NCBI GenBank assembly: GCA_937906165.1
Contig: CALCYA010000066.1
Location: 1-11,972, forward strand
Reading direction: 5' to 3'
Source: an uncultured Bacteroidales bacterium
GTDB taxonomy: Bacteria > Bacteroidota > Bacteroidia > Bacteroidales > Bacteroidaceae
Length of the DNA: 11,972 nt
A program made the translations under genes and the position numbers. The notes beneath the pieces were generated by a model, which was not told the origin of the DNA, searched no databases, and saw only the letters and a program-made list of their open reading frames with translations. Positions within the stretch are counted from its first letter, which is position 1; each line of letters starts with the position of its first letter. Positions 7,068-11,972 of the stretch are shown here, piece after piece.

Positions 7068-7085
7068 TATTAGCAATTATCTTCG
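7054..7085 (+). promoter_or_regulatory. Candidate promoter for the DUF362 lipoprotein operon
   Basis: TTTG (7054-7057) is followed after 20 bp by TATCTTCG (7078-7085), which matches TAnnTTTG except for one base. The expected start lies about 35 bp before the ATG at 7127. Its -33 region falls inside the promoter of the divergent flavin reductase gene, so the two overlap. Confidence 0.55.
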
Positions 7086-7126
7086 TACGTCTTTATTCTG
7101 ATAATATAAATTTAAAAAACTGAAAT

Positions 7127-8131
7127 ATGAAATTCAAATCCTTGATGATTGTTGCGGCATCGGCACTGATGCTTGCTTCGTGCGGTAACGCGAACAAGAG
7201 TGCTGCGGCTCCTGTCAAGAATGCGCAGGTTAATGAAGATGCGAAGCCTGTGGTTTATATGACAAAGGAGATAACTCCCGAGGCTCTGGTGAAGATATAT
7301 GATGCTTTGGGTGTTACCCCAAGCGGCAAGGTGGCGGTGAAGATTTCCACTGGTGAGCCCGGTGGACATAATTTCCTGCAGCCTTCGCTCATAAAGGACC
7401 TTGTGACAAAGGTGAACGGTACGATAGTGGAGTGCAATACGGCATATAAAGGACCGCGTTACGAGACCGAGACCCACATGAAGGTATTCGAGGACCACGG
7501 CTTTGCCGCCATTGCTCCTGTTGACCTGCTCGACGGTTACGGCGAGGTGAAGATACCTGTCAAGGACACCACGTACATAAAGTACAATCTTGTGGGCGAG
7601 AATATGCTCAACTATGACTGGATGGTTAACCTTGCGCACTTCAAGGGGCATGCGATGGGCGGTTTCGGAGGTGTCCTCAAGAACCAGTCGATAGGTGTCG
7701 CTTCGGCAAACGGTAAGGCTTATATCCACTCTGCCGGTGTAATTGCCGAGAAGGAGAATATATGGAAACACACAGCCGAGCAGGACAAGTTCATTGAGTG
7801 TATGGCTGCGGCAGCACAGTCTGTCCACGATTATTTCGAGGGCCGTGTCATATACATCAATGTGATGAATAACCTCTCTGTCGACTGCGATTGTGATTCA
7901 AGCCCTGCCGACCCTGAGATGAAGGATGTGGGTATCCTCGCTTCTCTTGACCCTGTGGCGCTTGACCAGGCATGTGTTGACCTTGTGTTCAACTATCCGT
8001 CTACTGAGGATGACAATGCGGCAGCACTCATTGAACGTATCAATTCACGTCACGGAGTGCATATCCTTGAGCATGCGGCAAAGATAGGGCTCGGTTCAAG
8101 AGAGTATGAACTGCGCAGCATTGACAAATGA
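7127..8131 (+). CDS. DUF362 domain lipoprotein
   Basis: The 334-residue product starts with a lipoprotein signal: a short basic end, a hydrophobic stretch and the lipobox LASC with Cys19. An Ala/Asn/Lys linker (20-40) follows, then a DUF362 domain (about 65-320). Diagnostic stretches are KVAVKISTGEPGGHNFL (68-84), ECNTAYKGPRYET (102-114), NLAHFKGHAMGGFGGVLKNQ (168-187), DCDCDSS (253-259) and DVGILASLDPVALDQACVDL (267-286). The family has no settled general function. Some members carry ferredoxin-type 4Fe-4S motifs, but none is present here; only Cys254, Cys256 and Cys283 remain as possible ligands, along with His171 and His175. The export signal places it on a membrane, outside the cytoplasm. 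The next gene starts within its stop codon (ATGA), so the two are translationally coupled. Confidence 0.9.
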   Translation: MKFKSLMIVAASALMLASCGNANKSAAAPVKNAQVNEDAKPVVYMTKEITPEALVKIYDALGVTPSGKVAVKISTGEPGGHNFLQPSLIKDLVTKVNGTIVECNTAYKGPRYETETHMKVFEDHGFAAIAPVDLLDGYGEVKIPVKDTTYIKYNLVGENMLNYDWMVNLAHFKGHAMGGFGGVLKNQSIGVASANGKAYIHSAGVIAEKENIWKHTAEQDKFIECMAAAAQSVHDYFEGRVIYINVMNNLSVDCDCDSSPADPEMKDVGILASLDPVALDQACVDLVFNYPSTEDDNAAALIERINSRHGVHILEHAAKIGLGSREYELRSIDK

Positions 8132-8730
8132 TGAAAGGCGTTCTCTGTTCATTGCTGTTATGTGCACTGTTGTCCTGTTCCGGCACGTCGGGGGTGCACA
8201 CTGCCGTTGAGCGTATGATGGCCGACTATCCTGCGTCTACATTGCAGGATATATACAAGAGTTTCTTTCAGGACCGCTTCGGTCCCGGGCACATTGTAGC
8301 CGACACGGCACAGGCTGCGGCTTATCTGCGCCATGAGCTTGGGTCGGTGGAAAACCTTGACGTGAAACTGTACGAGCCTACTGGCGAGCACGGCAACTAT
8401 TACCGTGTGGCACTGGCTGCCATTGCAAACGGTAAGGTTCCGTTTGATAAATATCTCTCCTGCTTCCTGCGCAGTGTGCGTGAGGTAGATGCTGTGGATG
8501 TAGAGGAGTGGGCTGCCGAGTGGGCGCGGATGGAAAAGGTTATCGCTTCAATGGACCTCGGGTTGTCGGGGTATGCCGAGGATGCTGCTGCAATAGAAGA
8601 GATGCTGGCTTCGGGACATTATGCGGTGCATCACAGCAAACGGTATAACGGACAATATGCTCCGCATTACCGTATAATAGCCAAGGATATTTTTGAGGCA
8701 GAGATTCTGCCATTGTTGGAGAGTAATTGA
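8128..8730 (+). CDS. Lipoprotein of unknown function with FGPGHI and HYRII motifs
   Basis: I do not recognise a named family. The 200-residue product begins with a lipoprotein signal peptide ending in LLSC (Cys17), so it is probably an envelope lipoprotein. The mature part is mostly helical and acidic, with three motif-like stretches: FFQDRFGPGHIVADT (46-60), EPTGEHGNYYRV (83-94) and HHSKRYNGQYAPHYRII (168-184). The clustered His, Tyr, Arg and Asp residues look like an active or ligand-binding site, but this is inference. The start ATG at 8128 overlaps the DUF362 stop as ATGA. A second ATG follows directly at 8131 and could be used instead, removing only one residue. The GNAT gene starts 8 bp after the stop. 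Tight coupling to the DUF362 lipoprotein suggests a shared task outside the cytoplasm. Confidence 0.85.
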   Translation: MMKGVLCSLLLCALLSCSGTSGVHTAVERMMADYPASTLQDIYKSFFQDRFGPGHIVADTAQAAAYLRHELGSVENLDVKLYEPTGEHGNYYRVALAAIANGKVPFDKYLSCFLRSVREVDAVDVEEWAAEWARMEKVIASMDLGLSGYAEDAAAIEEMLASGHYAVHHSKRYNGQYAPHYRIIAKDIFEAEILPLLESN

Positions 8731-8738
8731 TGTAAAAG

Positions 8739-9293
8739 ATGTGTAGCTGTAATATTACAATAAGGCCTGCAACAGCCGATGATGCTCCGCTTGTGGCCAA
8801 GGTGGTGCTTATGGCACTGCATTATGATGAATCGCATCCTCTTTATGATGTCTTCAAGGAACTTGCCTGGCGAACTGATGCGCAGTACAGTTATTGCAAT
8901 GCGCTCATTGCCGAGGTTGAAGGAGTTCCTGCAGGGGCAATCGTCGGTTATGACGGCGGTCGTCTTTATGAACTGCGTGAGCCGTTGCAGACAATCATGA
9001 GGAAGCGTCAGGGACGTGAACTCGAGATTGAGGACGAGACATCGGCCGGGGAGTTCTATCTTGACTCGTTGGCGGTGTTGCCTCAGTTCCGCGGTATGGG
9101 TATTGGTGGTAAACTGCTCGCTTCTGCACGCGACAGAGCCTTTGATGCCGGTTTCGATAAAGTGGGGTTGCTGGTGGATTTCACCAATCCGCGTGCCGAG
9201 GAACTCTATACCTCTCTGGGCTTCCGCAGGGTGAATGCAACAAAGTTCCTGGGATTGGATATGTGGCATATGCAGGCGGAAAGGGAGGCTTGA
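8739..9293 (+). CDS. GNAT-family N-acetyltransferase
   Basis: The 184-residue product has a GNAT fold: the opening strand ITIRPATADDAPLVAKVV (6-23), a central insert (about 71-104), FYLDSLAVLPQFRGMGIG (106-123) containing the acetyl-CoA pyrophosphate-binding QFRGMGIG (116-123), and the closing helix and strand NPRAEELYTSLGFRRV (150-165). It transfers an acetyl group from acetyl-CoA to an amine; the acceptor is unknown. It is cytoplasmic, unlike the two lipoproteins encoded just upstream, and starts 8 bp after the second. It is likely the last gene of that operon, because 108 bp of repeat-like non-coding sequence follows. The ATG at 8739 is the only start giving the full first strand. Confidence 0.92.
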   Translation: MCSCNITIRPATADDAPLVAKVVLMALHYDESHPLYDVFKELAWRTDAQYSYCNALIAEVEGVPAGAIVGYDGGRLYELREPLQTIMRKRQGRELEIEDETSAGEFYLDSLAVLPQFRGMGIGGKLLASARDRAFDAGFDKVGLLVDFTNPRAEELYTSLGFRRVNATKFLGLDMWHMQAEREA

Positions 9294-9401
9294 TTAATGT
9301 GTAATGTGTGAAGTTTTTTGTGTAATGGGTGCTCCATTGCTCTTTACACGTTTCTATTGTGCCCTTTATAGACTTTATAGACCCTAAGGACATTTATATT
9401 T
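9294..9401. repeat. Intergenic spacer with short imperfect tandem repeats
   Basis: This 108-bp gap holds taatgtg at 9295-9301 and again at 9302-9308, with a variant taatggg at 9323-9329, and ctttataga twice in direct tandem (9364-9372 and 9373-9381). No intrinsic terminator or clear TAnnTTTG promoter is visible. The repeats look like slippage products rather than a mobile element. Confidence 0.5.
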
Positions 9402-10211
9402 ATGATTGGACATCTTCTTCAGCCGTTGGTTTGCGAGCGCTTTAAAAATGATGCTCGTTACCGCGAGGGACATCTGCGTGTGGTGAATGCCTTGCCGCAG
9501 CGTAAGGTGCTGGGACTTCATACTCCTGAGATGAAGATGTTGGCAAAACAACTGTCGCGTGGCGGTGGCGAGGCTGTGATGCCTGATGGCGTGTGCCGCT
9601 GTTGTAATGGAACGGAACTGATAGAATGCTTCGGGAATGTACCGTCGGCAATCCTCTCCCACGAAGAGATGATGATATGGGGATTCCTCATAAACCTTGA
9701 GAAGTGCGACGACGAGTCACGTTTCGCAATGCTCTTGAGGTTTGTTCCGGTTATGGACAACTGGGCTGTATGCGATGCTTTCTGTGCTAATGCAAAGTGG
9801 ATGATGCGTACCGATAAGGAACGGCTGTGGAGCTTCCTGCAACAGTGGTTTGACTCGCGTCGTGAGTTTGAAGTGCGTTTCGCTGTTGTGGCATCGATGT
9901 GCTATCTGCTTTGTGACGGTTGGATAGATAAAGTGTTCATGCGAATCGGCAATCTGTGCTTCGATTCTATAGAGTCGGAGTACCGTACAATCAAGGGTAA
10001 GCCTAAAACGGTGCAGGAGGGTAGTGTGCAGGGCGCTTCTCCTTACTATGTGCGTATGGGAGTTGCATGGTTGCTTGCAACAGCATTGGCGAAATTCCCC
10101 GATTTTACACGTTCCTTTGTCAATGTATCAAGCTTGCCAGAAGATGTTGTAAGGCTTTATGTGCGCAAGGCGCGCGAGTCGTTCCGCACACGAACAGTGA
10201 GTGCGCTTTAG
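9402..10211 (+). CDS. AlkD-type DNA alkylation repair protein (HEAT-like DNA glycosylase family)
   Basis: The 269-residue product fits the AlkD-like family, HEAT-like repeat proteins that bind DNA and excise N3- or N7-alkylated purines. Recognisable family stretches are GLHTPEMKMLAKQL (38-51), the helix HEEMMIWGFLI (87-97), the core FVPVMDNWAVCDAFC (114-128) with Trp121 and Asp125 where the family has its catalytic Trp/Asp, FEVRFAVVASM (156-166) with Arg159, and SPYYVRMGVAWLLATALAKF (213-232) with Trp223. It is longer than the roughly 230 residues usual for this group. The extra length lies in a Cys-rich segment (about 53-78: Cys65, 67, 68 and 76) and a basic loop (about 190-212). There are eleven cysteines in all. 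msrA follows 24 bp downstream, so a joint transcript for damage repair is plausible. Confidence 0.88.
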   Translation: MIGHLLQPLVCERFKNDARYREGHLRVVNALPQRKVLGLHTPEMKMLAKQLSRGGGEAVMPDGVCRCCNGTELIECFGNVPSAILSHEEMMIWGFLINLEKCDDESRFAMLLRFVPVMDNWAVCDAFCANAKWMMRTDKERLWSFLQQWFDSRREFEVRFAVVASMCYLLCDGWIDKVFMRIGNLCFDSIESEYRTIKGKPKTVQEGSVQGASPYYVRMGVAWLLATALAKFPDFTRSFVNVSSLPEDVVRLYVRKARESFRTRTVSAL

Positions 10212-10235
10212 CTGTTTAATTCAATAAATGATTTT

Positions 10236-10745
10236 ATGAAAGAGATATATTTTGCAGGAGGGTGCTTTTGGGGTACCCAGCACTATCTGAAGAAGATACG
10301 CGGTGTTGTAGGTACATTGGTAGGCTATGCCAACGGTGAGACGGAAAACCCTACATACAAGCAGGTTTATACCGATACTACGGGTTATGCCGAGACGGTA
10401 AAGGTTCAGTATGACCCGGCAGTGATTTCTTTGCCGATGCTTGTTGAACTCTATTTTCACTCCGTTGACCCCACGCTGCTGAATCGTCAGGGCGGTGATG
10501 TGGGTACACGTTACCGCACCGGAATATATTATACCTCCCCCGAGGAACTGTCTGTCATACAGGCTGTCTACGATAAAGTAGCATCGATGTATGAGAATCC
10601 ACTTGTGGTTGAGTTGGAACCGCTCCGGAACTTCTACCCGGCCGAGGAGTATCATCAGAATTACCTCGACACTACTCCCGAAGGCTACTGTCATATTCCG
10701 GTAGAATTGATGGAATTTGCAAGCAAGGCCAACAGGGAAGAGTGA
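10236..10745 (+). CDS. msrA: Peptide-methionine (S)-S-oxide reductase
   Basis: MsrA reduces the S form of methionine sulfoxide in proteins and as the free amino acid, using thioredoxin. The 169-residue product has the catalytic AGGCFWG (7-13, Cys10), NPTYKQVYTDTTGYAE (38-53) with Tyr41 and Glu53, the family block RQGGDVGTRYRTGIYY (84-99) with Asp88 and Tyr93, and AEEYHQNYL (136-144). A single candidate resolving cysteine, Cys152 in PEGYCHIP, lies near the C-terminus. There is no fused MsrB domain and no signal peptide, so it is a stand-alone cytoplasmic enzyme. It follows the AlkD-like gene by 24 bp. Its stop is only 4 bp from that of the convergent barrel-protein gene. Confidence 0.97.
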   Translation: MKEIYFAGGCFWGTQHYLKKIRGVVGTLVGYANGETENPTYKQVYTDTTGYAETVKVQYDPAVISLPMLVELYFHSVDPTLLNRQGGDVGTRYRTGIYYTSPEELSVIQAVYDKVASMYENPLVVELEPLRNFYPAEEYHQNYLDTTPEGYCHIPVELMEFASKANREE

Positions 10746-10749
10746 TTCA

Positions 10750-11724
10750 TTACATCCCGAAACTGCAGCTTATATATCCGTAGTAACTGTTTTCCAAGCT
10801 GTCGGCCTTTGGTATTGCCATTCTGAAATTCGGTGCAATCTTTATGTATTTTCCTAACTTGAACTGTACACCGGCAAGAACGGAAATCTCGTCATTCAGT
10901 TCGTTCCAGTCGTCGCTTGACATGAGGCCATCCGTGCGGGCATATACATCCAGCCAACGGTTGAGAGTGCCCGATGCGTACATTGAGAAACCGTACAGGT
11001 TATGCCCCTCAACGCGCCTGTTGTTGCGCATTATGTTGTATTCTATACCGAAAGAGAAGTACCTGTGCCTGTAGCCGGCGAACATTGCATAGTTTATGAT
11101 ATCCTTTGCTCCATCGGTTCCTTCGTTAAGGCTTGCATAAAGGCGTAGCGACACTCCTTTGAGTGGTGTTATAGTTGTTCCAATGCCGTAGAGCAACCCG
11201 TCATCCACTTGTATTTGCTTGTAGCCCTCACCATTGACAATGATGGCATCGGCCTCAATCCAGTCGGCAAAACGGTATGCAGCCGAGAGTCCGAGGTCTG
11301 CACTGCTGCCGAAGCCGTACATATCCTGGAATGTGCGGTATATGTAGCGGTAGCCCCAGAACTTCTCCTGATAGCTCGCTTGGGTAGTGGCTATCAATCC
11401 TGCATTTAGGGTAAGCCTTTTGTGTTCCCAGCTTATCAGCGCATTCTTTATATATGCTATGCGCTGATAGTCGTTGACATCGTTCGATTGTCCTATATCC
11501 ATCACTCCCTTTATTGCGAGTCCTTTGTTGAACGTATATTCGTATCCTAAGTAACTTCGGTCCAGATCAAAGCCGCGGTCATCGTTCCGTGCTCCGAACC
11601 CGCTGTGGAAGTTTGTGAAAATCTGAACAATGGCTTTGCCTTTTGGGTTGTTGTTGCTCTCTTGGGCGTTTATATTAATGCCTGACAGAAACAACATTGC
11701 TGTGATGGTGTAGATAAGTCTCAT
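10750..11724 (-). CDS. Predicted outer-membrane beta-barrel (porin-like) protein
   Basis: The 324-residue product begins with a Sec signal peptide (1-20, cleavage expected after ININA). The mature chain is a series of alternating polar and aromatic strands with short Asp/Asn turns, typical of an outer-membrane barrel: SYLGYEYTFNKGLAIKGVMD (57-76), RLTLNAGLIATTQ (103-115), FAGYRHRYFSFGIEYNIMR (215-233), HNLYGFSMYASGTL (241-254), and a final strand YYGYISCSFGM (314-324) with an aromatic near the end. A porin or small-solute channel role is likely but the substrate is unknown; I could not place it in a named family. There is no TonB box, plug domain or SusD partner nearby, so it is not a SusC-type transporter. 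It runs convergent to msrA. Confidence 0.82.
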   Translation of the reverse strand: MRLIYTITAMLFLSGININAQESNNNPKGKAIVQIFTNFHSGFGARNDDRGFDLDRSYLGYEYTFNKGLAIKGVMDIGQSNDVNDYQRIAYIKNALISWEHKRLTLNAGLIATTQASYQEKFWGYRYIYRTFQDMYGFGSSADLGLSAAYRFADWIEADAIIVNGEGYKQIQVDDGLLYGIGTTITPLKGVSLRLYASLNEGTDGAKDIINYAMFAGYRHRYFSFGIEYNIMRNNRRVEGHNLYGFSMYASGTLNRWLDVYARTDGLMSSDDWNELNDEISVLAGVQFKLGKYIKIAPNFRMAIPKADSLENSYYGYISCSFGM

Positions 11725-11870
11725 TATTTATTGATGTTTTAGCAAAGTTCAAGGCTGGACTTTACATTATGGTTTTGTGACTTTATTAACAACGGGGCTG
11801 AAAAAAGGTTCTGTATTTTACTCAAGTAACAAAATCAACCTTCTTCTCAGCAGCGCTTTGGTTCGGTTAT

Positions 11871-11890
11871 ACTCGCTGAAAAGATACAAG
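11871..11890 (+). repeat. Direct repeat, copy 1
   Basis: The sequence actcgctgaaaagatacaag recurs at 11952-11971 with a single base change (19 of 20 identical), 81 bp further on. In the second copy it directly follows a -7-like TACATTTG; in this copy the preceding bases are cggttat, which is not a promoter match. Confidence 0.7.
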
Positions 11891-11907
11891 TTAACCCTTG
11901 TCTTTTC
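11878..11907. repeat. Interrupted hairpin between the two direct repeats
   Basis: gaaaaga (11878-11884) pairs with tcttttc (11901-11907), and caag (11887-11890) pairs with cttg (11897-11900), with a 2-base bulge and a 6-base loop. It overlaps direct repeat copy 1. No U-tract follows, so a terminator is unlikely; an RNA leader structure or a protein-binding site is possible. Confidence 0.45.
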
Positions 11908-11916
11908 GCTCGTTTA

Positions 11917-11950
11917 TTTGTACCTTCACCTGAAGGTGCAGCTACATTTG
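11917..11950 (+). promoter_or_regulatory. Candidate promoter reading off the right edge, with a palindrome in its spacer
   Basis: TTTG (11917-11920) and TACATTTG (11943-11950) match the Bacteroidetes -33 and -7 boxes, but with a 22-bp spacer, slightly longer than the usual 19-21. The spacer contains the palindrome accttca-cc-tgaaggt (11922-11937), well placed to be an operator. Transcription would start near 11957, inside direct repeat copy 2. Confidence 0.45.
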
Positions 11951-11951
11951 C

Positions 11952-11971
11952 ACTCGCTGAAAAAATACAAG
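11952..11971 (+). repeat. Direct repeat, copy 2
   Basis: The sequence actcgctgaaaaaatacaag differs from copy 1 (11871-11890) by one base and lies directly after the TACATTTG -7 candidate, so it would form the first transcribed bases of a gene to the right. Confidence 0.7.
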
Positions 11972-11972
11972 G

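Larger units (their letters stand above)
11725..11972. other. Non-coding right-edge region with repeats, hairpin and candidate promoters
   Basis: No gene is supported in these 248 bp. Next to the barrel gene there is a weak -7-like GAACTTTG on the minus strand (11750-11743) without a matching -33 box. Further right lie a near-perfect direct repeat, a hairpin and a plus-strand promoter candidate, each listed separately, so a gene probably starts just beyond the window on the plus strand. One plus-strand frame is free of stops from 11735 to the edge but contains no ATG. Confidence 0.6.

Noticed and set aside
7112..7828. Minus-strand frame (238 codons) opposite the DUF362 gene
   Set aside because: It extends past the start of the real gene without any promoter or motif, while the plus strand has a signal peptide and family motifs.
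11878..11907. Hairpin as a terminator for a transcript entering from either side
   Set aside because: The stem is interrupted and no U-tract follows on either strand.
11735..11972. Plus-strand frame free of stops for 79 codons to the right edge
   Set aside because: It contains no ATG, is dominated by Leu, Lys and Tyr from the repeated AT-rich sequence, and overlaps the promoter candidate and hairpin; chance and repetition explain it better than a gene.

Overview
The window reads as ordinary chromosomal DNA from a member of the Bacteroidales (Bacteroidaceae, Prevotellaceae or a close relative). The evidence is the protein style (a 386-residue LysA, an FtsE-like ATPase encoded beside LysC, short Bacteroidetes-type lipoproteins), the near absence of Shine-Dalgarno sequences before starts, and several matches to the Bacteroidetes promoter consensus TTTG-N19-21-TAnnTTTG. 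There is no transposase, phage gene, CRISPR array, rRNA or recognisable tRNA. Thirteen protein genes fill nearly all of it.

Layout. (1) 1-169: a GC-rich segment that folds on paper, possibly the end of an RNA or gene off the left edge, then a perfect 30-bp palindrome that terminates purN. (2) 170-1645, minus strand: a four-helix membrane LytTR transcription regulator followed 18 bp later by purN, which uses a GTG start. (3) 1646-1876: a divergent intergenic region with promoter -7 boxes in both directions and two inverted repeats. (4) 1877-5129, plus strand: an ftsE-like ATPase, lysC and lysA, spaced 12 and 7 bp, an operon for the aspartate-to-DAP/lysine route. It converges on a strong two-way terminator. 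(5) 5203-7014, minus strand: a flavin reductase-like protein followed by a LolC/LolE-type ABC permease. (6) 7015-7126: interleaved divergent promoters. (7) 7127-9293, plus strand: a DUF362 lipoprotein, an unrecognised small lipoprotein overlapping it by ATGA, and a GNAT acetyltransferase. (8) 9402-10745, plus strand: an AlkD-type DNA alkylation repair protein and MsrA. (9) 10750-11724, minus strand: a predicted outer-membrane beta-barrel protein meeting msrA tail to tail with 4 bp between stops. (10) 11725-11972: non-coding, with a near-perfect 20-bp direct repeat, a hairpin and a candidate promoter pointing off the right edge.

How the genes fit together. The LysC-LysA pair opens and closes the diaminopimelate/lysine branch that feeds peptidoglycan, which makes the neighbouring FtsE (a septal ATPase in other bacteria) a sensible partner. 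AlkD-like and MsrA are both damage-repair functions (alkylated bases, oxidised methionine). The permease, the two lipoproteins and the barrel protein are all envelope components. I found no clear new system. The best candidates for a second look are the unrecognised lipoprotein with its exported DUF362 neighbour, the membrane LytTR regulator with an inverted repeat at its predicted transcription start, and the repeat/promoter cluster at the right edge.
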